From Paulownia fortunei (Eukaryota > Streptophyta > Magnoliopsida > Lamiales > Paulowniaceae): a stretch of 64,000 nt of DNA. Location of the stretch: the NCBI GenBank assembly GCA_019321725.1, contig CM033118.1:17200071-17264070 (forward strand), given 5' to 3'. Below the pieces are notes generated by a model. The model was not told the DNA's origin. It saw nothing but the letters and a program-made list of their open reading frames with translations, and made no database searches. Shown here in pieces: positions 23,496 through 37,300 of this stretch (position 1 is the first letter of the stretch; the number at the start of each line of letters is the position of its first letter). Made by a program: the position numbers and the translations under genes.

Positions 23496-26021
23496 TTGGA
23501 AATGGCCTAATCTAACTAGTATTTTCCTTTTGATTTTTTGACCTATTAAAAAAAAATAGAAGGTAAAAGGACTGTATCTCTAGTTGGGTTGGGTAGTTGG
23601 TGGTTAGGTAGAAAAGATTTGTAAGTTATGTTTAATAATTTTATATGTTGGCTTTAATTCAAATTTGAAATCAAAATGAATTTTAGCTGATGGCCTGGGC
23701 TTGAATATTTTTAAGGTAGATTTGATTTAATTTAAAATTTAATTAGATTTTAGCCTATGGCTTAGGCTGGATTTTTTTTATGTTGGGTTTGAATTCAGTT
23801 TCTAATCAAATTAAGGTTAAGTCAATAGTGAAGACTTAAACTTTAATTTTTAAAGTGTATATAGGCTTAGTTTTAATTAAATCTGGGAATATGAATGTAG
23901 AGTTTAATAATATTTTTTTTCTGAAAATATTTTCAAAATATATCTTTTGAAATGATCTCAAACCAAAATATGTGTTCTCTACAACAAACAAAGCTAGAAT
24001 TAAAAAAAGAGTAGCAATCATTTTGGAGATGACTTCTTGTGCGCAGAAGTGTACAGTATCAGCTCGAGTACATAGTAGATAGGTCTGTCTCATATGAGAT
24101 TGAGGAGATCTTACTCAGTTTAGGTCATGTGAAATCCGGATATTTATTAAAATCTCGTAATAAATTAGTTACTAATGAATAAGGAGTGAATAATATTTAG
24201 GATAAATCCCTGAAAAGAAGAGATGTTATCATAAAATCAATTACTGTAAAGGAGAGTGAAATTCCTCCTTTGCCCTTATTACCCCCATCAGCATATCCAA
24301 TTTAAATATGAGACTTTAAGGTATAGTTTTGTTTTTATATTCTCATTACATTTCAGCATATATTTTCCATCTTCTACAAAGCTAATACTAATTTGAACGT
24401 CAGAGTATTAATAATGGGCAACATAGTATTTTTAACTTTTGTTTTGTAGGAGTTGTTGGACGTGGATAGGAGGATTTGAAAATTCTTGAAGCGTATAATT
24501 TTGATACACATCATAATATATTTAATCATTCATAGTAAATTTGAAGCACATAATCTAAGTTTTTCGTTTGTTTCACATATTTGTACTATTTATTATTAAA
24601 GTCTCTTAAAGTAAATATTTTGATATACTAATATATAAACATCTTAAAGGGTAATAAGTGGATTCTCTAAAAATTCTAGTGTAGTTTTAGTGCGCGAATT
24701 TTTTCAATGGATCAAGTGTAGCAAAATCCTTTTTGTACTCCTCTTTATCCGATGTTTTCTCTTTATATCTTTTTCAAAAGTTATCTCCTCTAATGATTGT
24801 GAACAAGCGTTTATCCCAAAATTAATAAATTTTACTATTTTATTCAGAACTCAAGCACAATGCCTATAAATATAGTATTTCAATGTGAGTATGAAATAAT
24901 TATCACACACTAGTTGACAAGTTGATAAATCACTTATCTTAACGTGAAAACTATGCATATAGCAAGTATAGAGTATTTTGATCTAGCCAAGAAATTTCCT
25001 TCACTCATAGTTGAACAATATCCAATTATCTACCTAGAAATATTTTCAAATGCAAAGCAAGACTATGAATTGAAGGCCTTAAAACCACATGACATAAGAC
25101 CACACTGCAAAAAATCCACCATTAAGAGAAAAAATGGATCAAAGGGTAGACAAAAAAAGACAAGCAATTAATTACAGGGATAAGTGCACTAATGCACTAA
25201 GTAAAGAGAGAGCAAAACTCCCTAAATTTTGCTGATATCAATCTCAACTCCATCTTCTGGCTTTGGATGGGGAAGATACGACATTCTTGCCTTAGGATTC
25301 ACCAGTTCCCATCTGAGATCAAATGAGACAACACATGTTAAACATAAAAGCTGGCTGCCCTTTTTTCCCCTTCTCAGGCTGTGCATGTTCCTACTACAGA
25401 AATCTTAATAGCATTAGACGAGTGGATTATCGAAAGGCATAACATAGCTAAACGAATTGCTGAGTTTTTACCTGTATCCGACAACCAGATGGTGGAGTAT
25501 AATGCCTACTTGTACTCGAGCAAGCATGTTTCCAGCACAGATTCTTGGTCCCGTGCCAAATACTAAATTTGTTCCCGGCTTTGGTCGTTCCTGAGGAAGT
25601 ACATTAACATTCATGCAAAAGAGTGAAGAGACTTTAATCTATGTATGTAGCGTCATATTTTTGGCTTACATTCCATCTATCTGGATTGAAGCACATTGGA
25701 TCCTTAAAATTTTCTGGATTCGTGTGAAGGTAACGAAGCCAGCTTATTACAGTCCAGCCTTTCGGAATTCTGTAACCTGTTTTGTAAGATTAGCAGGGTA
25801 TTTTATGATTAATAAGCAAGGATGGGCCTAGAAATCATTCGTAGCCTAAGAATGAGTCTAGTTCTGCATTTGTAAATGGCCATGACGATCCATTGAAATC
25901 GATCATTTATAAGTGGAACATGGCTAGCTTTTTAGAGTGAAAGCTCATACCTTTGAAAAACAGCTCTGGTGCAGTTTTAGAAATATTGATATAGCGATGA
26001 TGATTTTAATAGGAAAAGATG

Positions 26022-26497
26022 GGGGCAAATGCATTTTCAGTCTTGTAAGTTGGTCTATTTTCAGGTTTCATCTTTTATCTATATATTCTGTTTCATTTGA
26101 CCGGATATTCAAAAGTTAGCCAGAGAATTCAAATTTTGGCACCAGTCGGAAATTCAAGAATTTGGGGATTTTTGAGGATAAAAAAATTCCTGTATTTAAA
26201 AAAAAAAAGTCAAAAAGTTCACCTCAGCACCACCATCGTCGCGCCACCACCAGCGGGTGGTGGTTGAGGCAGGCTTTTTGGTTAATTTTAAAAAACATGG
26301 GATTCTTCCCCAACTTTGGCCAAAAGGGGTTTTTATGCAATTTACTCCCTAAAAATCTCAAAATTTTTGAATTTCAACTAAATGAGATTGAAGTTGCCAA
26401 TGAGTTAATAGATGGTAGAAAAAAATTTTAAAACAAAAATACAAAGGATGAAATTTGAAACATGCCAACTTACAGGACCAAAAATGAATTTTCGCCT
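26022..26497. mobile_element. 476-bp MITE with 9-bp target duplication in intron 6 of the P450 pseudogene
   Basis: GAAAAGATG stands on both sides (26,013-26,021 and 26,498-26,506). The ends are inverted: GGGGCAAATGCATTTTCAGT on the left and, read from the right, GGCGAAAATTCATTTTTGGT, both continuing to TGTAAGTTGG. A 9-bp duplication fits Mutator-like elements. Inside is a GC-rich hairpin (CCTCAGCACCACC near 26,222 paired with GGTGGTGGTTGAGG near 26,256). The intact P450 copy keeps the right end of the same insertion. Confidence 0.8.
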
Positions 26498-28330
26498 GAA
26501 AAGATGCAAGCTGTTAATGAAGGTTTCTTTCTCCATATTATGAGTTTCACTTGTTTCAGCAGACAATCCAAAACTATCTTTGCAAGTAATTACTAGTTTT
26601 CACAGTTTCTGTAAGCCAAAATTGGCTTTTAATTACTTCTCTATAATTTTGATGACAAAGCAGAGGTCTATGTACCTTTGTATTCTGTATCTTTGCTAGC
26701 CTTTCGGAAAACAAATGCTGAAACGTTGGCCAATCTGATTATTTCTTCCACCACCTACATTCAGCACAAAAGAGCCGTTCAACTGAGATATAAAAGCACA
26801 GCAAGAAAATGGAGATTGATTTTCAGATTGTGCATACCTTAGTCATATATTTACAGGTTGAAACGTCATCATACGTGATGAAATTTCCATTCAATTTCTT
26901 GCTCACCAGCAACTGCTCTTCCTGCAATTTAGAAATGATGGTTGATCGAAATTTTAACAAGTTGACGGCCAAAAACATATCAGTGTTGCATAGCAGTTTT
27001 CAGGGGTTTTACCCGAAGCTTTTTGAGAACATCAGGGTACTTGGCAAGATAATAAAAAGCCCACATAATAGAAAGAGCAGTGGATGAAAAGCCTCCAACA
27101 ACAAGGCTGACAATGTTATCAAGCACCTCAACGTCGCTTAGTTGCTTCCCCTCCTCATCCTTCATTTGCATTAGCCCTTCCATTAGATCATTCTTGGCAT
27201 TTGGAGAATCACACTTCTTCCTCTTCTCCATCTCTTCTCTAAATATTGCCATTGCTTTCTTCCGACACTACCAATTCCATTAAACCATTTCTGATGAGTT
27301 TAGGGCATATGAATGTTGTAATAACATGTAGCATCCCAACCGAAAATCTCATGAAATAGTGTCTGGAGTTAAATTATGAATTCATAACATGATAAGCAAT
27401 ATAAGAATGTAGTATAGATTATCCATCCACAGGCTATATATGGCTAACCAGTGTTTCTTCAACTTATAACCACATAACATTTTCAGGGCAGACTTAGATA
27501 CGATGCAGCATAAACCGAAAAATGTCAGCAAATTAACCGAATCACCTGGAGGGCATGGTGGTAAGCAGTTCCCGGAATATCGACAGGATTGGCTCTAAAT
27601 CCATCAGTCAAACCCTTAAATAACTCATCAAGGGCATCTAATGTAGGGCCAGGTTCGATGTTTGCGAAATACTTGCCAATGTTTTCAAATGTTAGCTGCA
27701 GGACAAAAAGAGACCTTAAAATTGAGAGGACAGTCTTAGTCACATTTGTGATAATCCTTTGGTTTTAATATACCTCAGTCAGACTTATACTTCATTCACA
27801 AACATATATTGTTCTTGCCCTGAACTTATAAAGTAACCATTGTTCCTTCTTGGCTTCCTTGAATACTGTTATTCTACCCTTTTGTGCCCACAACTCAAGG
27901 GCAGCAGCTATGCTGGGTTGTACCATGAGGGCGATCCGACGGAGAGCATCAGGCTGATTAATGGCCCTTACAACAAAGTTTATGACTCTTGCATGTGAAG
28001 CTCCTTGTATTGCTGTAAGTGAAGTGGATCCCATCAACTCAATTGTAGGCCAGTACGCCGGAAAATCGGACTGTGTTTGCAACACATGTTTGTTGGCTGA
28101 TGGGGAGTAAACGATAATGGATGGTGTACCAAAGAGGTGACTTCGGTATAGTCCTGCTCCATCACCATACCTGATCACCATGAACACAATGATAGAATGT
28201 TTCTAACTTAAACCTGTATGCTAAGTTTAGAGCTTGGTTCTGTAAGTAAAATGAAAGGAAAAGGGAAAGTACGGAAAGATGAAATAAAATAGTATCATTA
28301 AAAATAATAAAATATTTTTTTTGTTGTTTT

Positions 28331-28680
28331 TCCCCCCCCCCCCACTAAATCCAATGTGCATAATATGAAAAAGAAATTAAAAGACTCGTGCCATAGTATA
28401 AGATGGAGAAGAAATCAAGTTTTCTGTGGGCTAGTGAATTATTTACTTCTTTTTTTTCTTTTCCTTCTTCTTCCTTACCTTTTTCTTTTTCTTTTTCTTT
28501 TTCTAATTTCTTCCTTCTTCTCCCTCATCCCAACTACCACCACTCCACCGCACCGCCGCCAGCCACCACGCATCCCACCACCCCCAGCTAGCTCCCAAAC
28601 CCACCCTACCCCCACTTCTTTTCTCCCCAGACAGTAACGCCCAGCACTCCCACCCACCCCGCTCCACCCGCCACACTACC
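28331..28680. repeat. Polypyrimidine / C-rich block in P450 intron 1
   Basis: A run of 12 C at 28,332-28,343 is followed by about 230 bases of almost pure CT and then CCACC-rich sequence on the plus strand (28,445-28,680). In the sense of the P450 transcript this is purine-rich. It is absent from intron 1 of the intact copy. Open frames here are low complexity and not genes. Confidence 0.7.
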
Positions 28681-30849
28681 ACTTGTTTTGTTCATTCGTA
28701 AGAATATCAAGAAATTTAATTTAAGAGAAAGAATTCTCATTTTTTATTCAATTTTCAACTGAAAAACAAATCCTCACACTTATGTTTAAAACGTTCAGTA
28801 AAATGATAAATTGCGATATACTCCTAGCAAATACAAAAATTACAAATAAAAACTAAAATTTGCAAAATACTCCCAACAAAATGCAAAAATTAAAATAAAG
28901 CTTGTCCAATTCAAACTAGCAATTCTTATTCTTAGGATGTTCAAATTGGTCCATGAAGTCCAACTTCAAACGGATTGCATCACTTCTTAAGTAAAAGAAA
29001 CTCAAACAATGGATGCCCTCAAGAAATTCTTGCACTGCATCATAACTAATATGAAATACTGCGTAAATCGAATGATGCATTCTTGTTATATTTGTATTAT
29101 TCTACTTCAAGTTCCCTTCGTGTTGTTTTAAAACCAAACCATATTTTGAAAGAAATAGAGTTTCCCTAATGTTTTGCACGTTGAGGCTCTACTCAAACTT
29201 TTCTGGTTCACCCAACATTTCCCACTTGTCCGATTGTTATCGAGTAGTTTTTAGTATCAAACGTACCTTGTTAGAAGGTAATTTTAATGCAGCATAAATA
29301 ATCTCTTTGCGAGCCCATCAAATAAGTGAAATAACAACCACTAATTCATCTATTAAGATATTCTCAAAAAGTTGAAAATTAAGTGATAAAGACTTTGTGA
29401 AATCTTCTAAAATGTTAGTGGTAAAAGGATTGGGGTTAGTTAAAATATTTCCTTTTGAATTCACGTCGGGCTTAATGCTATGTCTGGATTTTAGATTTCA
29501 GTAAGAAAAATAAAAAAATATTAAAAATAAAGCACCAAGTACATTTGAAAGGAAAAAATATTTTTCTTTTTTTTTTCACTAAAAATCCAAGAACCAACAT
29601 AGTGTAAGTATTTTACTTCATATAATGTATATTTGTTAGGAACTCCAGCGAAGTTTATTTAAGAGAATAAGGGTAATTCATACTTGCGGCGCATAGAGTT
29701 GATGAAGTCGTCAGGGCGACGAACAACTTTGAAGTACCAAAGAAATGTCAGCATCTCTCCTAAGAATGGTATTCCCATGTAGCCTGGAGGGAGCCTTGCG
29801 CCGCTAGCGGAACGGCGGAGAATAACCGGCAGGGCATACCAAATATCATTCCACCATCACAAGAGCAGCCTTGCCAATGGTACCATCCCCACCACCAGTG
29901 CCATTGCTACTTCCATTTTCTTTCTGCTAGCTATTTGTTGGGCCTTCTAATTAGCACAGAATTTGGAAAATATGCATGGTTTCTGCACTAGTTGTGCCTA
30001 AAGATTAATTATTACCACCTGAGGTGGGAATCCAACCAGTTTGGCCCGTTGCGAGGAAATGAGAGATATACAGTGGTGTTGGAGATAATACACTCGATCA
30101 TGTATATTTTGTATGTATCTTACCACATATTTACATATATATATACGTAGGTATGTGTGTTTTTATATATATAAATACAATAAGATACACATTATGAAAT
30201 GTAGCATCTATTCGACTGAAATATACAATAATTAGTTGTTAACCAATCATATTTATAATCGAGAAATTTTATTGTGACTGTCATATTCGAGAAGCTAATA
30301 TGATAGATTCACTATTTGACATTAATTATGACTCAAAATCTTGTATTATTTTATTCTTCCTTTAACTTTTTTCCTTATCAAAAAATGAAAAGATTCCTAT
30401 AAGATTATTCTCTTCATAATGAGGCTACATGTAGACAAAGCTGCCATGTGCCAGTCCACAGAAAGTTGGTGAAACTTACATTTGAAAATTGGCATAGCTG
30501 AATTGCAAAAAGAGTATCTTATAGTCTTTCTGTTCTAAGCTCTATTGTGGATTTGGACAAATTAGGATGATCACGAATTAGAAAAATTGTTTATACATAT
30601 TTGTTAAACTATTCTTGTTTGAATTGACACGAGTCTCAATTATAAGATTCTCATTTGCGTGCCCTAAGTAGCAATTGAAATTCAGTATTATTCCCATTAT
30701 GTATTTTAGCAAAAGGTACTTCCGAAGTAAATAATTAAATCAAATTGAATTTGTGATGTGATTAAAAATAATTGTAAATGTAGTGCTTGAATTGTCGTGC
30801 AGTTTAAAGATTTGAGTTGCTTCATTATTAATTGCTATAGTTTTTTTGC

Positions 30850-31235
30850 AATACTTGTATAATCGGATTAGTGATCAAATCAATCTTATTTTTGGTCAGC
30901 GATTCAAACAATTGGATCGGTTCAACTACCGGTCCAATAAAAATTAATTATATTTTTATTATATTATGTAAAATGATAATATAATAGACTAATTGTTATA
31001 TAATATATTTTAAAGGTAAAGAGTAAATAAATAATCAAATAAAAAATATCTAATAAAATTCAAAATTTAAATAATCACATACATATATAACAAAATATCA
31101 ATTTTAAAGTTTTAAATTTTTTATTAATTTGACCGTAAAAAAAGTTATTAAAAGCTAACTGATCAAATCGACCGTTAGTTCACGATCAGACCAATCGATT
31201 CGATCTAATTTTGAAAATATTGATTTTTAGCATAA
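30850..31235. mobile_element. MITE-like element, family A copy 3
   Basis: Shares with copies 2 and 4 the left end (AATCGGATTAGTGATCAAAT), the GGATCGGTTCAACT segment, the TTATTATATTATGTAAAATG core and the right end GATCTAATTTTGAAAATATTGA. Ends are loosely inverted. Non-coding. It lies just beyond the upstream limit of the first P450 duplication block. Confidence 0.65.
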
Positions 31236-31249
31236 AACCATGCGCTCAG

Positions 31250-33960
31250 TCCAACAATAGTATGAGAGCGAAGGCCGGAGAAGAGCAATTGCATTTGCTG
31301 GAGGGGTGTGCAATAGAAAGCTAAGTATTTAAGTGTGTGTCCTGAAAATATAATACAACAATACAGTATTATTTAAGTATTATAGGCAGGTTGATTGCCA
31401 ACTTCAGTACTGTTAGAAGCATTGTAAGTAGAGAAGAAAGTAATTACAATTGATTGGAGAGATTAAAATTTGAATATCTTTGCCATGTAAACATGTTAAT
31501 TTCCAAATATGATTAAAACAAACTAGATTTTATAATACATTTTAAAAGTGGTTGGGGTGTAACTGCGACTAGACAACCCATGCTTGGTTTTAAATGGGGT
31601 CTTCCATTCATCTTCCACTCTTGTTTGATGATAAGATATCCAATTTGAAAATTTTGGTTGAGTTTATAATTTTTTAAAAGGTTTGAGAACTTATAAGATG
31701 TTATAAAGTATTTGGTAAAATTATTATTAGAAAAGTTTATAAATTATCAAAATAAGATATTAGGATTTTATAAATTCTTTAAAAAAAATAGACTTATTTT
31801 TAAAATTTTAGCAATTTTTTTTTAATTTTAATCATATTAATTTAAAAAAAATCATTACTAACATGTTACAAGCATCAAGATCTTATTTTATCTGAATACT
31901 TTAAGGATTTTTTACTTTTAAAGTTGGAATATAAATTGATTGATAAAAAATATAATAAATTATTGGATATGAACTGATTTTTTAATAAATATTATATATA
32001 TTTTGTTGGACTGTAAGAATGATATATTTGTACCAAATATACTTTGATGTTTACATTGTAGGATTAATGAGTAATATAAGATAAAGTACTAAATTACCCT
32101 TACTATTACAATTATGATTTTTGAAGACAAAATTTTCAATCGAACCCTAAGCTCGGCCCCTTCTCTTCTTCTTCGACTAGTAACCCATAAGTACAAACAG
32201 ATGTGAGTCACCAGTGAAGCAGTTCTAATGTCTCCCAGGAAAACTTTCTCAAAAAATAATGTCCTGGTTGGGATAAAATTAGTATGAATGAAGCAAAACA
32301 ACCATTTGATGCCTATAATGTTTATTCCAGAAACCTTCCAATGAACATTTTGAGTGATCTTACAGGTTGAAAGAACTCTGGCCAAAAGTGATGTAAATAT
32401 ATGGATGACAATGTGTCCAGGTCCGTTTAACAGTATAAATAGGTTTGGGGGGTCATGGATCCTTCATATTTTAGACTCGACTCGTTTAATTTTTTATTTT
32501 TTAAAAATTTATTATATATATTTATATGATATTTAAAAAAAAAAAATTCAGAAAGTTTTAATAGTATCATTTTTGAAAAATTTAATTTTTAATATTTTTA
32601 AAATTATAAGACAGGTCTAGTGTGTTTAACGAGTCTACACACCGGATTTGAATTTGAAATGAGTCTGAATCCTAAAAAATTTGAATAGATTGGGTATCGG
32701 GTCAAGCAAACTCGATCGAACCACAACCCATTGTCATCCATATATAAATGATGACAATGGTTCAAACATGGTTCTCTTAAGTTTTCCAGTTCACAAGTTT
32801 TGGATAGGAGAAAAGACGAGCTCGTTCTAGCAACTACTTCATCTTTTCCTTAACAATCAACATCTCATTTAAAGAGGAGAGAAAGAGGATGAGGTGGGGT
32901 TTTCTATTCTAATGTAACCGATGACAACATTTGTAATTTCACATTATGATTCAAAGATAAAGAGACATTTCTTCAAAAGGGTTGGAAAGTCTAGCCATTT
33001 GAATTATTGGATCCAACTTTGAACTTGAGATTTTAATATGAGTTAAAATTCAAAATACCACCAAGAGTATAGAAATTCAACGAACCTCAACCAGTGAAGT
33101 GAACAATGGATTAAACTATTTTATTTAGTCAATATGGGCTCAATCTAGGAAAGTAAACAGGCCCTGAGAACCTAATTTAAAATAAGGTTAGATGTGTTGT
33201 ACCCTTAAACTACACATGGTCTCAAATAATAAGGGTCTCAAACAATTCATCCAATAGTGAGAGTCATACTCGAATCCTGAAATGAGGGGATTATCTCATG
33301 AGTTATTTTCTAGGTTAACTCTCTTAAGGATTGATGTATCTCTTGTCAAAAATCAGCGAGCGTCCTGAGTTCATTGACTATAGCATGGTTGCTACCATCA
33401 CCGCCGTTGACCATCTCGTCCTGGGCACACCGTAGCTCCGATTAAACTTGACAGAAGCGAAAATTTTTAAAATTTTTTGAAGAAGCTTCGGAAAGGATTC
33501 AGAGAACTTAAAAAAATATGCAAACCACAAATCTACTTTTAAAAGAATAAGGAAAACCAATAGAGTTTTAACAAGTATTTAAATGACAAAGTCCTAACCT
33601 AGGTTTAACTGGGTTATTTTTTTTTTTGAACGGACTCAGAAATTAGCAAACCTTTATCTAAAAATACTCAAACAACCCAAAAAGCAAATGCAAAAAAATA
33701 AAAAATAAAATCTAAAAATAAACATAAATTGTTGAAAATAGTAAATTTTAAAAAAAAAATCTGGACAATATTCAAAACAAAGGGATTGTATGACGAATGA
33801 TGGCCCATCATGGGTTAGCTAAGTCTGATTGCGTGCATAGGTAAATCATGAGTTACGGCTGTTAAAGTTCCGGCAGCAAATCACACACTTGAATCACTTC
33901 TGTTTGGACTCCTATCGATCCAAAAGTTCCCAAAACGCATTTGTCTCTTGTTCTACATCA
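31250..33960. other. Spacer between the two P450 duplication blocks
   Basis: AT-rich DNA with no recognised gene. It holds one bounded element at 32,397-32,745. Short open frames, for example 32,089-32,385 on the minus strand, have no domain. Confidence 0.5.
32397..32745. mobile_element. MITE with perfect 17-bp terminal inverted repeats
   Basis: ATATATGGATGACAATG at 32,397-32,413 is exactly repeated in inverted form at 32,729-32,745. The interior holds GGGTATCGGGTCAAG and CCGGATTTGAATTTGA-type words and AT-rich filler, with no ORF. A clean target duplication is not evident because the flanks are AT repeats. A looser relative is at 22,550-22,850. Confidence 0.7.
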
Positions 33961-34303
33961 TCACCAGTTGATAAATCACTTGTCTGAAAGGTAAAAACTA
34001 GTCATAAGCAAGCATATGACTTTGATCTAGCCAAAGTGAGTCTGGTACAGAATTCCTTTACTCAACTGAATAGGATCCAATTGAAGTACCTAGAAATATT
34101 TTCAAATGCAAAGAAAGACTTTGAATTAAAGGTTTTAAAGCACGACATAAGATCACACTGCAATGATCCACCATTAACTACATGTAGAGAGAAAATGGAT
34201 CAAAGTGTATACAAAAAAAGAACAAGTTAATTACAAGAATAAGGGCAACTAAGTAGTGAGAGAGCAAAAACAGGAGAACAATATGTTTTTGCACTTTTAC
34301 TCC

Positions 34304-37300
34304 TTAAATTTTGCTGATATCAATCTCAACTCCATCTGCTGGCTTTGGATGGGGAAGATATGACATTCTTGCCTTAGGATTCACCAGTTCCCATCTGAGA
34401 TCAAAACAGACAACAGATGTTAAATGTAAGATGCCGTTTTTGGCCTTCTTACACTGTCCATGAGTGTATTATCTTAAGGCATACTATAGCTAAATGAAAT
34501 GCTAAGTTTTACCTATATCCCACAACCAAATGATGGAGTAAAACGGCGACTTGTAGTCGAGCAAGCATGTTTCCAGCACAGACTCTTGATCCTGCACCAA
34601 ATACTAAATGTGTTCCTGGCTTTGGTCGTTCCTGAGGATGTAAACTATAAGCAAAATAGGGAAGAGTCTTTAATGTATGTATGTAGCCTCATGTTTTAAG
34701 CTTACATTCCATCTGTCTGGATTAAAGCACATTGGATCCTCAAAATTTTCTGGATTCGTGTGAAGGTATCGAAGCCAGCATATTACCTTCCATCCTTTCG
34801 GAATTCTATAACCTGTATTGTAAGAATAGCAGGGAATTTTTATGATTAATAAGTCTAATTCTGTATTTGTAAATGGCCATGATGATCTAATGAAATCGAT
34901 CGTTTTATTTGACTATTTTTTTAACACGTGGAATATTCTTGCAACTTTGGCCAAACAAAGGGGGTTTTAAGCAATTTACTCCCAAAAAAATGTCAATTTT
35001 TTTGAATTTCTCTGACTAAATTAGATGGAAGTTGCACGGACTTAATACATGGTGGACTAAAATTACAAAACTGATACGTGAAAGATGAAACTTGAAAATA
35101 TGCTAAATAAAGCACAAAAAATGCATTTTTTGTAGGAAAAAAGATGCAAGCTGTTGATGAAGGTTTTTTGCTCCATCTTATGAGTTTCACTTGTTTCAGC
35201 AAATAATCACAAGATATCTTGCAAGTCATTTCTAGCTTCTACAGATGGTGCAAGCCATAATTGGGTAGAATGATTTTGATAACAAAACAGAGGTCTCTCT
35301 ACCTTTGTATTCTGCATCCTCGCTAGCCGTTCGGAAAAGAAATGCTGAAATGTTAGCCAATCTGATTATTTCTTCCACCACCTATATTCACCATAAAAGA
35401 ACTGGTTAAATCTTGACTTCAGTAAGTTTTTACTTTTTAGCAATCCATATTTCAGCAGCATGAAAATGCAAATTTATTTTCAGAATACGCATACCTTATT
35501 CATATAATTACAGGTTGAAATGTCATCATATGCGATGAAATTTCCATTCAGTTTCTTGCTTACCAGCAACTGCTCTTCCTGCAATTTAAAGATGATGGTC
35601 CATCAAAATTTTGACAAGTTGACAGCCTTAAAAATATCAGTGTTGCATAGAAGTTGTTGATGGTTTTACCCGAAGCTTTTTGAGAACATCAGGGTACTTG
35701 GCAAGATAATAAAAAGCCCACATAATAGCAAGAGAAGTGGAAACATAGCCTGCTATAACAAGGCTGACAATGTTATCAAGCACCTCAACGTCCCGTAATT
35801 GCTTCCCCTCCTCATCCTTCATTTGCATTAGCCCTTCCATTAGATCATTCTTGGCATTTGAAGAATCACACTTCTTCCTCTTCTCCATCTCTTCTCTGAA
35901 TATTGCCATTGCTTTCTTCCGACACTGCCAATTCCATTCAAACAGTTCTGATGAGTTGGTTTTTGCAATCTGAAAGTTGTAATGTTTTGGGATATTCCCT
36001 ATTTTTATGATGTATTTTTACACCAGATAACAACACCTCCAGGGCAGAATTCCATATGAATCAGCACAAATCGAAAAATATCATGCACAGAGAAGTTCTG
36101 AGCAGAAAATTAAGTAAATGACCTGGAGGGCATGGTGGAAAGTAGTTCCTGGAACATTGATAGGATATGCTCTAAATCCAGCAGTCAAACCCTTAAATAA
36201 CTCATCAAGGGTATCTAATGTCGGGCCGGGCTCGAAGCTTGCGAAAAACTTGCCAATGTTTTCAAATGTTAACTGCATGGGGAAATATAGGCCTGATAAA
36301 TTTAGTGAGAATAGCAAGAGACTGATTTGAGAGGACAGATCAATCCATCAATTATCGTTATCCAATTCAAATCCTCTATCGCAAATTGGTATTTCATTTC
36401 TATTTCACGCAATGGATAAATGCCAAGCATATAATATATTTCCTTAAATAAACTCTTAGCTCGGGATACGCGTATTCGTGAAGTGCAAGACATGATGATA
36501 TACAAATTGAAACAGATGATACAAAATGTAATCGCACTTGGATAATCCTTTTCTTTTAATGTAGTTCAGTTTGATTTGTACAATAAATTTTTCTTGTACT
36601 ATCAAGTAACCATTTTACCTACCTTCTTGGCTTCCTTATACACAGTTACTCTACCCTTTTGTGCCCACAACTCAAGGGCAGCAGCTATGCGGGGTTGTAC
36701 CATGAGGGCGATCCGACGGAGAGGATCAGGTTGATTCATGGCCCTTATGACTAAGTTTCTGACCCTGGTATGTGAAGCCCCTTGTACTGCCTGAAGTGAA
36801 GTGGATCCTACCATGTCCATTGAAGGCCAGTGCACTGGAAAGTTGGACTCTGTTTGCAGCACAAATTTGTTGGCTGATGAGGTGTAAGCTATAATGGCTG
36901 GTGAACCACAGAGGTGAGTTCGGTATAGTCCTACTCCATCACCATACCTGATCATGAACAGAATTTTTTTGAACTTGAATCTGTGAAGTATGCCATAATT
37001 TTTGAAAGATTTCCCAACTATCTTACGGGAACTACAAGACTCATGCTGAAATATAAGATAGAGAACCCTGAAAGTTTAAATTGAGATGGGCACGGACAGA
37101 GCCACGAGACTAGCAGGGCAATCGCTCCCCTTTAACTTCATATAATTTTATTGAACTATTATTTTAATAATTGGATTGGTGATCAAAATAATTTTATTGT
37201 CGCTCACCGATTCAATTGATCGGACCACTTCAACTGTCGATAACGAAAATTATTTTTTTTTAATTTATATTGTATAAAATGATAATATAATAAACTAATT

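Larger units (their letters stand above)
25222..29916 (-). pseudogene. Broken CYP85-clan cytochrome P450 (copy 1)
   Basis: All nine exons of a P450 can be placed: 29,684-29,916, 27,846-28,170, 27,546-27,695, 27,013-27,267, 26,838-26,921, 26,676-26,754, 25,670-25,776, 25,472-25,590 and 25,222-25,312. Exon lengths are identical to the intact neighbour. Two lesions are visible. Codon 20 is TGA (complement of 29,857-29,859) where the neighbour has TGG. The exon 2 donor reads AAG-GAACAATGG instead of AAG-GTAGGTAAAATGG, so the GT is gone. Exons 3-9 are still open and keep EEIIR and the heme loop FGTGPRICAG. The I-helix reads GGFSST. A full-length product is therefore unlikely, but the intact downstream exons point to recent loss. 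Exon 1 may be re-startable at an inner Met, but that would not cure the donor. Confidence 0.88.
24910..30720 (-). repeat. Segmental duplication, copy 1 (with P450 pseudogene)
   Basis: This block matches about 33,965-39,215 throughout. The match covers the 3' flank (AGTTGATAAATCACTT, then TGATCTAGCCAA), all nine exons, and roughly 800 bases upstream of the start (GACAAAGCTGCCAT, TTACATTTGAAAATT, GGACAAATTAGGATGATCA). Boundaries are estimates by eye. Confidence 0.85.

Noticed and set aside
28356..28657. Overlapping 60-93 codon frames on both strands
   Set aside because: Translations of a polypyrimidine block in a P450 intron; proline/serine or arginine/glycine runs only.
34036..34230. 64-codon frame with a similar one at 24,944-25,171
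   Set aside because: The similarity is due to the P450 block duplication; both lie in the 3' flank and the reading is not conserved in a coding manner.
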